Positions 54,727 through 64,000 of a stretch of DNA of 64,000 bases are shown here, one piece after another; the first letter of the stretch is position 1, and each line of letters starts with the position of its first letter. The DNA is taken from assembly GCA_016719575.1 (NCBI GenBank), contig JADJYV010000002.1:551879-615878 (forward strand), in the 5' to 3' direction. The DNA is from Pseudobdellovibrionaceae bacterium (GTDB lineage Bacteria > Bdellovibrionota > Bdellovibrionia > Bdellovibrionales > Bdellovibrionaceae). The position numbers were made by a program, and so were the translations under genes. Under the pieces are notes generated by a model, which was not told where the DNA came from, made no database searches, and saw only the letters and a list, made by a program, of their open reading frames with translations.

Positions 54727-55026
54727 AACAAATCACTATTTAATATCACGCATGCTTTCTCTAAATTAGGCACAGTCCCTAAGTTCTCTTGTTTTCTACT
54801 CGTCCCCGCGTTTGTTGGAAGGCTCTCCGGATTAATGCTCATCCTCACTAACAAATTCTTCTTCAAATGGCCCAACCCCGCTTAAAACCGGAAAGGGAAG
54901 GGGGTTTGACAATTTTTGGCACCGTCTGTTCGAATTTTAGGCAGGTGAAAAACTCCTATTCAAAATAAAACCTCTCCTGCGCAAGTACGCTTCTTGAAAC
55001 AATCGGAGTGGAACAAGGGAGTTGTT
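54727..55026. other. Intergenic region without supported gene
   Basis: 300 nt after the DEAD-box gene, ending in the ribosome-binding site of the small gene at 55027. A run rich in A and G (AAAGGGAAGGGGG) lies at about 54890. No coding stretch, terminator or RNA gene is seen. Confidence 0.4.
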
Positions 55027-55425
55027 ATGGTTAAAACAATTATTGCTGCTAGTTTGTTGTTCGCATTTTCAGCCAATGCCTATGAATCGAACCTCACGTG
55101 TTTTTCAGATCAAGCTAAGAGCTCAGACAAAACTAAAAAAGCAAAAAACTCCCTCCTTATCGAAATGGGATCTTTGACAGAATCATCTGAAAAAACCTCA
55201 CAAGCCTACCTGCTTATAACAAATCGTAAAGGTTTGTCTGTAAATTTTAGTGGCGCACAGGTGGATGAAACAAAGACACGCTATCACCGTGTAATTTTGG
55301 CGAACAATGGAGAAGCCAAAGCCCGTATCGTTGTAAATCAAGCTGGTCAAGCGGATGTCACCGTGCAAAATTCTGATGGGAGCTACTCCATTTTAAGAAA
55401 CGTTATTGATTGTAGTAAATTTTAA
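55027..55425 (+). CDS. Small secreted protein, unknown
   Basis: A 132-residue protein with a signal peptide (IIAASLLFAFSANAY). ATG 55027 has AAGGGAG upstream; an in-frame ATG at 54994 is less likely. Mature part: SNLTCFSDQAKSS and a C-terminal CSKF give two Cys; the middle is Thr/Ser-rich with beta-strand character (AYLLITNRKGLSVNFSG). No known family. Followed 12 nt later by another secreted gene, so they may form a two-gene operon. Confidence 0.68.
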   Translation: MVKTIIAASLLFAFSANAYESNLTCFSDQAKSSDKTKKAKNSLLIEMGSLTESSEKTSQAYLLITNRKGLSVNFSGAQVDETKTRYHRVILANNGEAKARIVVNQAGQADVTVQNSDGSYSILRNVIDCSKF

Positions 55426-55437
55426 GAGAGGACTTTT

Positions 55438-55773
55438 ATGACAAATTTAATATTTTCTAACAAATTCAAAATTGTCTTTGTTTTGCTTTTACAGATTTTT
55501 AGTTTTGGAGCTAGTGCGGAATACAACTGCGTCTGTGTCAGTACTGGCCGTGGAGATTATTTTTCTGACTGTAGTCACACCTCTCAGCGAGAGTATTTTA
55601 ACACAAGCTCTGACTGTGAAGATTTTGTTGAAAAACTTACTCGAACAGATTTCGATCATAAAAATTGCTATTGCGCTAATTCATCTCTTTGGTGCGGAAC
55701 CAACTTTGAGAGAAGATTTAAATCAGATCGCGAGTGTAGTACTTATCTGGGAAACATTTTAAATCGCAAATAA
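55438..55773 (+). CDS. Small secreted Cys-rich protein
   Basis: A 111-residue exported protein. Signal peptide IVFVLLLQIFSFGASA is followed by ten Cys (for example YNCVCVS, FSDCSHTS, NCYCANSSLWCGT, RECSTYL), which suggests a small disulfide-stabilised domain. No family recognised. It is 12 nt after the gene at 55027. Confidence 0.7.
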   Translation: MTNLIFSNKFKIVFVLLLQIFSFGASAEYNCVCVSTGRGDYFSDCSHTSQREYFNTSSDCEDFVEKLTRTDFDHKNCYCANSSLWCGTNFERRFKSDRECSTYLGNILNRK

Positions 55774-55998
55774 TCTAAAATCACCCACCTCAGAGCAATT
55801 ATAGAGCCCTGTCGTCTTTAAGGCCGTTTACGCATTTATCAAACCTAAACTTGAGAGATACGTCTCAATGAGGCACCTTTTTTTATAATCGTCCACTTAT
55901 GAGTCGGCTCCTCCATCGTTGGACCATCGACTTGTATTATTTCGAGATTCGTTCATAACTTGCTAATGAATTTGCCGATTTTTACCGATCTTTAACAC

Positions 55999-57309
55999 AT
56001 GACAGATTCAATCAGTACGTTTATACAATGTATTAGGTCATACTGCTTCTTGCATGTGAAGCGTAAAGCAGTGGGAATTCTGATTGGCTTCCAGCTTTTA
56101 TCATTCACTAATCATGCCCTTGCCGCTCTGAATGCCAATCCTGGCATCAACTATACCGGTCGTATTATGAAGGCCGACGGCATTACGCCTGTCACTTCAA
56201 CGAGTGTTTCTTTCTCAGTCTCAATTTATGATGTGAATCGAAACTGCCTTCTTTTTACTGAGTCTCGTTCGTTGGACTTGTCGACAACGGCAGGAACTTT
56301 CTCTTTTGATATTGGTGATGGAGCTGCCGGATCGGTTAGTAGCTACAATGGCAATGTGGCGGATCTTTACGACTTGTTCAATAACAGCAAAGCTTTTACG
56401 GGCTTAACCTGTTCGGCTCCGCACACGGGATTTACTCCCGCAAGTGCGAGTGAACCTCGCATTTTGATGGTCTCCTTTGATGCCGGAGATGGCAGCGGCG
56501 TGCAGAATCTTCCGGCGCTAAAAATCAACCCTGTGCCGTCGGCTTTGCAAGCTTACAAAGTGAATGGTTATGGCACTGGCGAGCTTCTTCGCATTGACTC
56601 AGCTGTCGATAAAACTCTGAACGCTAACAGTGACCTGTCGCAAACTCAGTACGATGAGTTCTGGCGTCTGGTTAAAAATCCTGGATCCGCTTATCTTTCG
56701 AGCTCGACGTCTTTAGCTGGCGATGTCACCGGAGCCTTTGCCACAAACACAGTGGTCAAGATTCAGGGACAATCGGTGTCTGCAACAGCTCCTACGAATG
56801 GACAAATCTTGGTTTTTAATGGCACAGCGTGGACTCCTGTGACGCCCGCGGCTTCAGGTGTTGCCAGCGTGGTTGCAAATTTGCCACTCAGTGTCTCTGG
56901 CAGTGCAACTTCGACGATCTCGATCTCTCAAGCTGGCACGGCCACAGATGGTTACTTATCAAGTACGGATTGGAACATCTTTAATAACAAACAAACCTCG
57001 GCTCTTGCGAACGGCAAAATCTTAATTGGTAATGCTTCGGGGCAAGCTGAGGCCGTGACGATGAGTGGAGACGCAACGATTGACACTGCCGGTGCTCTGA
57101 CTCTTGCGACTTCCGGTGTGACGGCGGGGACTTACTCGAAAGTCGGCGTTGATGCGAAGGGAAGAGTTTTAAGCGGTTCTAGCTTAGCGTCTTCAGATAT
57201 CACCGCCGCTCTGGGTTTTACTCCGGTGAACAAAGCTGGCGATGTCATGGCTGGCAATCTTGAGTCTTGTGTCTGTGACCTCGGATCCTGCGGGATTGGT
57301 CGCTGGTGA
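55999..57309 (+). CDS. Fibre gene, N-terminal segment
   Basis: First in-frame segment of 436 residues, holding the signal peptide and the N-terminal fibre domain followed by the first repeat modules. It ends in a frameshift: after DVMAGNL the frame reads ESCVCDLG, while the other copies have SLSSVTSDPAG. Comparing with the later copy at 58120 shows one extra G near 57260. Confidence 0.75.
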   Translation: MTDSISTFIQCIRSYCFLHVKRKAVGILIGFQLLSFTNHALAALNANPGINYTGRIMKADGITPVTSTSVSFSVSIYDVNRNCLLFTESRSLDLSTTAGTFSFDIGDGAAGSVSSYNGNVADLYDLFNNSKAFTGLTCSAPHTGFTPASASEPRILMVSFDAGDGSGVQNLPALKINPVPSALQAYKVNGYGTGELLRIDSAVDKTLNANSDLSQTQYDEFWRLVKNPGSAYLSSSTSLAGDVTGAFATNTVVKIQGQSVSATAPTNGQILVFNGTAWTPVTPAASGVASVVANLPLSVSGSATSTISISQAGTATDGYLSSTDWNIFNNKQTSALANGKILIGNASGQAEAVTMSGDATIDTAGALTLATSGVTAGTYSKVGVDAKGRVLSGSSLASSDITAALGFTPVNKAGDVMAGNLESCVCDLGSCGIGRW

Positions 57310-58822
57310 CGAAGGCAAGATGTGGTATCGCTCCGATCTTAACACTATTATGTACTGGGATGGTGCTGCGGCAATTCCTTTGGGCGTGGCTGGCGCTGGC
57401 ATGCAGAGCATGAACGGACTTGTTGCGACAGCACAGAGCTTTGTTGTTGGCACCGCCGGAACGAATATCGCCATTTCTTCTGTTGGTTCTACCCATACTT
57501 TGGATATCCCAACAGCTTCTGCGGCCAATCGCGGAGCTCTCTCTGCTGCGGACTGGTCATTGTTTAATAACAAAATGGGAACGTCTTTGAACTCAGCCCA
57601 AATCTGGGTGGGTAACTCTGGCAATGCAGCCACCGCGGTGACCATGTCTGGTGATGCCACTCTTGATAATACGGGTGCCCTCGCTATCGGTGCAGGCAAA
57701 ATCACTGCTCCCATGCTGAGCACTGGCGGTATCAACGCAGCGACTTCGGGTGTGATTATTGCGGGTCCAGCTGGCAACTTAGTCAACTTTGCCTGCTCTA
57801 CATCAGGTCATGTACTGAAGTGGTCAGTAACAGGATGGTCTTGTGCTTATCCAGATCCTTCTCTTCCAACACTTGCTAACGGAAAAATCTGGGTTGGTAA
57901 CTCTGGCAATGCGGCGACTGAAGTCACGATGTCTGGTGATGTGTCTATTGACACTGCGGGAGTCGCAAGTCTCTCTACCACGGGTGTGACTGCGGGGACT
58001 TATTCTAAAGTCACTGTCGATGCTAAGGGCCGCGTGAGTGCTGGGGCCAATTTAATTTCTTCTGATATTATTTCTATGCTTGGTTACACTCCGGTGAATA
58101 AGGCTGGCGATGTAATGGCCGGCAACCTTAGTCTTTCTTCTGTGACTTCGGACCCTGCGGGCTTGGTTGCTGGGGACGAAGGTAAAATGTGGTATCGTTC
58201 AGATCTCAATGTTGTAAAATACTGGGATGGATCTGCTGCAATATCTTTGGGTGTTGCGGGTGCTGGGATTACCAATATCAACGGTCTTACTGCGGGCACT
58301 CAAAGTTTTGTTACTGGTAGTGCCGGTACCGACTTTAATATTTCTTCTGCCGGTTCGGATCACACCTTTAATATCCCTACCGCTTCTGCAACAAATCGCG
58401 GAGCTTTGTCTTCTGCTGACTGGACTACGTTTAATGCCAAACAATCTTCAACCTTGGCGGATGCGAAGGTTTGGGTGGGTAACTCAGGCAATGCGGCAAC
58501 GGCAGTCTCCATTTCTGGCGATGCGAGTGTTGCTAACACTGGCGTCTTAACTCTTGCGACTTCGGGGGTGACGGCCGGAACTTATCCGAAAGTCACAGTG
58601 GATGCCAAAGGCCGTGTTACTAGTGGAGCCAATTTAGCAAACTCTGATCTCCCTGCGTTGCCAGATGGCAGTATGTGGGTTGGTAACTCGGGCAATACGG
58701 CAGCGGCGGTGAGCATGACTGGGGATGCCAGTATTACCAATGCTGGAGTTTTGAGTTTAGCTACAAGCGGAGTCTCTGCCGGCACTTACTCGAAAGTCAC
58801 TGTCGATGCTAAGGGCGCGTAA
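57242..58822 (+). CDS. Fibre gene, second segment
   Basis: In-frame from about 57261 to 58815 with 1.5 copies of the module set (SVTSDPAGLVAGDEGKMWYR, SLGVAGAGITNINGLTAGTQ, GNSGNAATAVSISGDAS). It ends in DAKGA, where the family reads DAKGRVT: one C is missing around 58815. The ATG at 57242 is not a true start. Confidence 0.75.
   Translation: MSWLAILSLVSVTSDPAGLVAGDEGKMWYRSDLNTIMYWDGAAAIPLGVAGAGMQSMNGLVATAQSFVVGTAGTNIAISSVGSTHTLDIPTASAANRGALSAADWSLFNNKMGTSLNSAQIWVGNSGNAATAVTMSGDATLDNTGALAIGAGKITAPMLSTGGINAATSGVIIAGPAGNLVNFACSTSGHVLKWSVTGWSCAYPDPSLPTLANGKIWVGNSGNAATEVTMSGDVSIDTAGVASLSTTGVTAGTYSKVTVDAKGRVSAGANLISSDIISMLGYTPVNKAGDVMAGNLSLSSVTSDPAGLVAGDEGKMWYRSDLNVVKYWDGSAAISLGVAGAGITNINGLTAGTQSFVTGSAGTDFNISSAGSDHTFNIPTASATNRGALSSADWTTFNAKQSSTLADAKVWVGNSGNAATAVSISGDASVANTGVLTLATSGVTAGTYPKVTVDAKGRVTSGANLANSDLPALPDGSMWVGNSGNTAAAVSMTGDASITNAGVLSLATSGVSAGTYSKVTVDAKGA
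57781..57942 (+). repeat. Near-identical block, copy 1
   Basis: 162 bp that recur at 59432-59593 with about four differences. It codes for ACSTSGHVLKWSVTGWSCAY and GKIWVGNSGNAATEVTMSG. Such pairs favour recombination or assembly confusion. Confidence 0.85.
58247..58525 (+). repeat. Second near-identical block pair (other copy about 59941-60220)
   Basis: About 280 bp coding for NINGLTAGTQSFVTGSAG, FNISSAGSDHTFNIPTAS and KQSSTLADAKVWVGNSG. The other copy is interrupted at 60168 by loss of one G in a G-run. Confidence 0.75.
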
Positions 58823-58824
58823 CT

Positions 58825-59433
58825 ATGGGAAGCTCGATTGCTTCTTCTGATATCACCGCAGCTCTTGGCTTTACTCCGGTCAACAAAGCTGGCGATGTGA
58901 TGTTAGGTAACTTGAGTCTTTCCTCTGTCACTTCTGATCCAGCGGGCCTCGTTGCTGGCGACGAAGGTAAGATGTGGTACCGCTCTGATTTAAACACAAT
59001 TAGATATTGGGATGGCGCTACAGCGGTCTCTCTCGGTGTTGCAGGTAGCGGGATTACGAATATCAATGGACTTACGACCAGCACTCAGAGCTTTGTGCTT
59101 GGCACTGCAGGAACTGATATCGGTATCAGCTCTACGGGTTCCGCTCATACTTTCGATATCCCCACCGCCTCTGCAACGAAGCGCGGAGCTTTGTCTTCTG
59201 CCGATTGGACTACGTTTAATGCGAAACAAGGATCTACTCTGAATTCAGCTCAGATCTGGGTTGGTAACTCTGGCAATGCAGCCACCGCGGTGACTATGTC
59301 CGGTGATGCCACCATAGATAATGCGGGTGCCCTCGCAATCGGCGCAGGCAAAATCACAGCTCCGATGCTGAGCACTGGCGGCGTGAATGCGGCCACTTGG
59401 GTGTCATCATCGCAGGGGCTACTGGTAATTTAG
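58825..59433 (+). CDS. Fibre gene, third segment
   Basis: In-frame segment of about 200 residues that continues with SSDITAALGFTPVNKA. It ends in NAATWVSSSQG, where another copy reads NAATSGVIIAGPAG: one C is missing at about 59397. The next segment picks up the same text. Confidence 0.72.
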   Translation: MGSSIASSDITAALGFTPVNKAGDVMLGNLSLSSVTSDPAGLVAGDEGKMWYRSDLNTIRYWDGATAVSLGVAGSGITNINGLTTSTQSFVLGTAGTDIGISSTGSAHTFDIPTASATKRGALSSADWTTFNAKQGSTLNSAQIWVGNSGNAATAVTMSGDATIDNAGALAIGAGKITAPMLSTGGVNAATWVSSSQGLLVI

Positions 59434-60467
59434 TCAACTTTGCCTGCTCAACATCAGGTCATGTGCTGAAGTGGTCAGTAACAGGATGGTCTTGTGCTTA
59501 TCCAGATCCTTCTCTTCCAACACTTGCTAACGGAAAAATCTGGGTTGGTAACTCAGGCAATGCAGCGACTGAAGTCACGATGTCTGGTGATGTTGCTATC
59601 GATAATGCGGGAGTTTCAAGTCTTTCAACTACTGGAGTGACTGCGGGGACTTATTCTAAGGTCGTTGTTGATGCTAAAGGCCGCGTCACTGCAAGTGCTT
59701 CGTTAAGTGCCGCTGATATCAACACGGCTCTGACCTACACTCCAGTGAATAAAGCTGGCGACACTATGGTGGGCGCTCTGGCGATGGGTGGCAATGATCT
59801 TACCAACGCTGGTAATATCACTATGGCGGCCAACAAGTATCTTGGTCTTTCTGCAAACTCTACCAACGGCACGGTTGCAGGACAAATGTGGTACGATGCG
59901 GGTACGATCAAGTACTACGACGGTTCTACGACCAAATCTCTTGGTGTTGCGGGAGCCGGCATTACCAATTTGAATGGTCTTACGGCGGGCACCCAGAGTT
60001 TTGTTACTGGTAGTGCCGGTGCCGACTTTAATATTTCTTCTGCCGGCTCTAATCACACCTTTAATATCCCTACCGCTTCTGGAACAAATCGCGGAGCTTT
60101 GTCCTCAGCTGATTGGACCACGTTTAATGCCAAACAATCTTCAACCTTGGCGGATGCAAAGGTTTGGGTGGTAACTCAGGCAACGCGCGCAACGGCCGTG
60201 TCCATTTCTGGCGATGCGAGATTTGCTAACACCGGAGTTGTAACTCTAGCGACCAGGAGTGACGGCAGGAACTTATCCGAAAGTCACACTCGATGCAAAA
60301 GGCCGCGTCACCAGTGGAGCCAACTTAGCAAACTCTACTTCTCCTCTTTGCCTGGCCGGCCGCATTGCCACGATGGCAGTACCTGGGCAGGGACCTCGGG
60401 CAAGTTCTTTCGCAACGGCTCGGTGTGCTATCTTGGCGATGCGAGTATTGCCAACATTGGGTTCTAA
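59397..60467 (+). CDS. Fibre gene, fourth segment (last clean one)
   Basis: In-frame from GVIIAGATGNLVNF to about 60170, with DINTALTYTPVNKAGDTMVG, AANKYLGLSANSTNGTV and the near-copy of the 58241-58530 block. After about 60170 the frame drifts (DARFANTG, then GRNLSESHTRC), through several small insertions and deletions. Confidence 0.7.
   Translation: MGVIIAGATGNLVNFACSTSGHVLKWSVTGWSCAYPDPSLPTLANGKIWVGNSGNAATEVTMSGDVAIDNAGVSSLSTTGVTAGTYSKVVVDAKGRVTASASLSAADINTALTYTPVNKAGDTMVGALAMGGNDLTNAGNITMAANKYLGLSANSTNGTVAGQMWYDAGTIKYYDGSTTKSLGVAGAGITNLNGLTAGTQSFVTGSAGADFNISSAGSNHTFNIPTASGTNRGALSSADWTTFNAKQSSTLADAKVWVVTQATRATAVSISGDARFANTGVVTLATRSDGRNLSESHTRCKRPRHQWSQLSKLYFSSLPGRPHCHDGSTWAGTSGKFFRNGSVCYLGDASIANIGF
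59432..59593 (+). repeat. Near-identical block, copy 2
   Basis: Second copy of the 162-bp block at 57781-57942; see that entry. Confidence 0.85.
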
Positions 60468-63400
60468 CTCGGGCAACTGCACGGCGTGACTTGCTGGTGC
60501 GACAATGTCAATCCGAAAGTCACAGTCGATGCTAAGGGCCGGGTCACTGTGGGAAGCCCGTGATGTGCTTTTAAGTTCTGATATCACCGCAGCTCTTGGC
60601 TTTACTCCGGTCAACAAAGCTGGCGATGTGATGGCTCGCGATAACTGGAGTCTTCTGGTCTCTTCATCACCAGCGGCCGTCTCTTGCTGGCGTTCTGCAA
60701 AATGTAGTATCGGCTCAGATTTCAAGACAAATGTATTACGGTGCTGGACCAGGTTGGTTCTGCTAAATCTTTGGGCGTTGCGGTGCGGGATTACGAACAT
60801 GAACGGCCTCTCTGCTGGCACTCAGAGCTTTGTACTTGGCACTGCTGGAACTGATATCGGCATCAGCTCTGCGGGTTCAGCGCATACTTTCGATATCCCC
60901 ACCGCTTCTTCAACAAAGCGCGGAGCTCTTTCTTCTGCTGACTGGTCAACGTTTAATAGCAAAATGTCGAACTCCTGGCGTCCACCCATGTCTGGGTTGG
61001 TAACGCGGGCTTGCTGGCGCACCGCGGTGTCTCTCTGGCGATTCTTCGATCACAAATGCCGGTGTGGTTACTGCTGATAAAACCACAACTGCTCAATCTA
61101 ACAAAATTGCTCTCTCGATGGCTCCGGTGTTGCTGCCACCATGGGCAACCAACTGAATGGCGCGACTTCCGGCTCTTTGACTCTGATGCCTGCCGCAGTA
61201 ACTACGAACTACTCTTTGACTTTCCCAGGTGCACAAGGGGCTTCCGGACAAGTTCTCTCGAACAATGGTGCTGGAGTTCTCTCTTGGGCAACGGCCATGA
61301 CCAACTCACTGACCTCTGCAAACATTTGGGTTGGTAACTCTGGCAACGCCGCAACTGCCGTGTCGATGTCTGGTGATGCGACGATGTCAAATGCCGGTGT
61401 GGTCACTCTTGCTAACAGCGGAGTCACGCGGGAACTTACGCGAAGGTTTCTGTTGATGCTAAAGGCCGCGTGATCGCAAGTGCTTTCGTTAAGATGCCGC
61501 TGATATCAACACGGCTCTAACTTTCACTCCGGTGAACAAAGCTGGCGACACTATGGTGGGGGCGCTCTGGCGATGGGCGCTTTGACATTACCAACACTGG
61601 TAACATCACCATGGCGGCCAACAAGTATCTTGCTCTTTCGCAAATCTACTAATGGCACAGCTGCAGGACAAATGTGGTACGATGCTGGCACGATCAAGTA
61701 CTATGACGGTCTACTACTAAATCTTTGGGCGTTGCAGGGGCAGGCATTACAAGCCTAAACGGTCTCTCTGCTGAACAGAGCTTTTACTTTGGCACTGCCG
61801 GCACTGACATCGGTATCAGCTCTGCAGGTTCAGCGCATACTTTCGATATCCCCACCGCTTCTGCAACAAGCGAGGAGCTCTTTCTTCTGCTGACTGGTCA
61901 ACGTTTAATAGCAAAATGTCGAGCTCTCTGACTTCAGCAAACATTTGGGTTGGTAACTCTGGCAACGCCGCAACCCGCAGTGTCTATGTCTGGTGATGCG
62001 ACGATGTCAAATGCCGGTGTGGTAACTGTTGATAAAACCACGACGGCCCAAGCTAACAAAATTCTTGCACTCGATGGCTCTAGTGTTGCCGTCACTAAAG
62101 GCAACCAACTAAACGGCGCTACTTCTGGCTCTTTGACTCTGATGCCGGCTGCTGTGACTACGAACTACTCTCTGACTTTCCCGGGCACAAGGGGCTTCGG
62201 GACAAGTTCTCTCGAACAATGGCTCGGGTGCTTTCTTGGGCAAGTGCCATGACCAACTCGCTCACCTCTGCCAACATTTGGGTTGGTAACTCCGGCAATG
62301 CTGCAACTGCGGTGTCTATGTCTGGTGATGCGACGATGTCAAATGCCGGTGTGGTCACTCTTGCTAACAGCGGAGTCACTGCTGGAACATACGCGAAGGT
62401 TTCTGTTGATGCTAAAGGCCGCGTGATCGCAAGTGCTTCGTTAAGTGCTGCTGATATAAATACCGCTCTGACTTACACTCCAGTAAACAAAGCTGGCGAC
62501 ACTATGGCGGGTGCTCTGGCGATGGGCGGAAACAATCTTACAAACGCTGGTAACATCACCATGGCGGCCAACAAGTACCTTGTCTTTCAGCAAATACAAC
62601 TAATGGCACAGCAGCAGGACAAATGTGGTACGATACTGGCACGATCAAGTACTATGACGGTTCTACGACGTGAAGTCTTTGGGCGTTGCAGGAGCCGGGA
62701 TCACTACCTTAAACGGTCTCTCGGCTGGTACCAGAGCTTTGTGCTTGGCACTGCAGGCACTGATATCGGTATCAGCTCTGCAGGTTTAGCGCATACATTT
62801 GATATCCCACCGCTTCTGCAACAAAGCGCGGAGCTTTGTCTTCTGCCGACTGGTCAACGTTTAATAGCAAAATGTCGAACTCTCTGACTTCTGCAAACAT
62901 TTGGAGTCAGTAACTCAGGCAACGCCGCAACCGCCGTGTCTATGTCTGGCGATGCGACGATGTCAATGCCGGCGTTGTGACTCTTGCAACATCTGGTGTG
63001 ACTGCGGGATCTTACGCGAAAGTCTCTGTTGATGCCAAAGGCCGCGTGATCGCAAGTCTTTCGATGACCTCTTCCCGGATCTCGACAGCTCTCGGATTTA
63101 CACCTGCAGGTGCAGCGACTACGTTTGTCCAAAATGGAAATATCTTGGACCACGGCGGTCCTTGGAACAAACGATGCCAATAGTGTAGAATTTGAAACAA
63201 ACAACAGCACCAAAATGACAATTCTAAGCTCCGGAAACGTCGGCATAGGGACAATAACTCCTGGCTCTAAACTTGAAGTCGCTGGAAATATCCCCGGGAT
63301 ATAATAGCGGTGTCGCATCAGATGCACTTATCGAAGCTAAGCATTTTCTGCTAATGCTGGCAACTCTGGAGCGATTTCAATTTCTAGAGCTCGCGGAACA

Positions 63401-64000
63401 TCGGCCGCACCTACACAACCCCAGAGTGGAGATCAATTGGGTGCAATTCAGCCCAAATGCTGTTAATCAAATTCTTGGCCTGGTATCTATTTCAATACGA
63501 CAGAAAATCACTCAGCTTCTGCTCAGGTTCAGTCAATTCATTTTCACTACACAGCCAATGGAACTGTGGGCGGCACAGGAAAGAATGAAATTGACCAACC
63601 GGAAACGTCGGAATAGGAACTACAACTCCCACTCCTTAGAGGGTGAGGAAATCAAATCCGGACTCAGCTGGAAACAATAGACTGTGGGGACAAGGTAGAC
63701 CTGGAACGATAAGGTACAGTACAACAGGTATCGGGACGGACTTGTGCACAAACAGCGGCATTTCCTTTGGTCTGAGTTCTGTAATGTGGTCGACTGGAGC
63801 GGTGCTCAAGCCGCGTGCCCCAGCGGTACGTGGGTCTGTACGATGCAAACGGGGTTCTGCCGTTTGTATACGGCTCGCCCCGATGGAACGTCAGACTCCT
63901 CTTAATACAGACGGTAGTTCTAATAATGATGCCGCCAATAATCACTTAGGCTGGGTTACCGACGCTCTTCGCCTACCCCTCGATAGCGGTTATGTCATTC
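60170..64000 (+). other. Indel-rich tail of the fibre gene
   Basis: Clear fibre modules keep returning in different frames: FTPVNKAGDVMA (60605), GTAGTDIGISSAGSAHTFDI (60840), GNQLNGATSGSLTLMPAAV (61141 and 62100), YTPVNKAGDTMAG (62475), FTPAGAATTFVQNGN (63095), NSVEFETNNSTKMTILSSG (63180), NVGIGTTTPTP (63605) and, near the end, CPSGTWVCTMQTGFC (about 63810). No single frame stays open more than about 200 residues. The DNA-level similarity between copies is high, so the frame changes are recent or artefactual. Confidence 0.7.

Larger units (their letters stand above)
55999..64000 (+). pseudogene. Giant fibre (mosaic adhesive-like) gene, interrupted by frameshifts, right end beyond window
   Basis: One gene by content, spanning at least 8 kb. 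It begins with a signal peptide (ATG 55999, or GTG 56056 giving KRKAVGILIGFQLLSFTNHA) and an N-terminal domain (INYTGRIMKADGITPV, VSFSVSIYDVNRNCLLF), then many modules with VDAKGRV, FTPVNKAGDVMAGNL, YRSDLNT-WDG and HTFDIPTASATKRGALSSADW. Near the right end come the SSGNVGIGTITPGSKLEVAG type repeats. This layout is that of Bdellovibrio tail-fibre-like (mosaic adhesive trimer) proteins that recognise prey. Frameshifts at about 57260, 58815, 59397 and many after 60170 break it. Whether the gene is truly broken or mis-assembled is unresolved. Confidence 0.75.

Noticed and set aside
54443..54875. ORFs in other frames over the second DEAD-box gene end
   Set aside because: Shadows of a conserved helicase; no motif or ribosome-binding site.
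63664..63945. Minus-strand ORF at the right end
   Set aside because: It is antisense to the fibre gene and low-complexity; no ribosome-binding site and no family.

Overview
The window looks like chromosomal DNA of a Gram-negative predatory bacterium of the Bdellovibrio group (Bdellovibrionota). The reasons are a TIGR02147-type regulator (a family described mainly from Bdellovibrio and Fibrobacter), a very long Ser/Thr/Ala/Gly-rich fibre gene with the N-terminal domain and modular repeats of Bdellovibrio prey-recognition fibres, many small signal-peptide proteins and lipoproteins, an LptG-type permease (hence LPS) and frequent TTG/GTG starts. The species is not identified.

1-34 kb is dense core genome. 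A minus-strand block holds hutU (cut by the left edge), a TonB/AgmX-like protein, a lipoprotein, hutH, and the overlapping run lptG-def-fmt-rpe-rhlE. A plus-strand operon follows: response regulator, nadC, birA, peroxiredoxin-like protein, GyrI-like protein. Then come SIMPL protein, mitochondrial-type aconitase, L,D-transpeptidase-like protein, a frameshifted trypsin-like lipoprotein, a lone CpaF-type ATPase, a bacterial DNA topoisomerase VI operon (with terminator), HNH nuclease, LTA-synthase-like enzyme, the BolA/Grx4 pair, an FAD oxidase, serA, and an overlapping run of sigma-54 regulator, cdsA-like, plsC-like, MBL hydrolase and YihY genes.

34.7-38.6 kb is an AT-rich accessory zone that begins at tRNA-Arg(UCU). 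It carries an RCC1-repeat secreted protein, small ORFs, a DUF333 protein with a divergent TIGR02147 regulator, and three gene remnants: a FlaR-like P-loop NTPase, an AbiEii-type toxin and an MFS transporter.

38.6-55.8 kb holds an ABC transporter whose permease is fused to an M1-type aminopeptidase, a Gly/Asn-rich repeat surface protein (frameshifted in a homopolymer), an exported tyrosine phosphatase, several lipoproteins, a catalase-like secreted protein, and a second DEAD-box helicase. Three HTH regulators between 37 and 53 kb each lie divergent to an exported or membrane system about 110-120 bp away.

56-64 kb is one giant fibre gene running off the right edge. It is cut by single-base frameshifts, sparse at first and then dense after about 60.17 kb, while the encoded repeats remain recognisable. 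This pattern suggests assembly or read error in a repeat rather than biological decay. The fibre is the most interesting object in the window, because related Bdellovibrio proteins (mosaic adhesive trimers) are thought to recognise prey surfaces.
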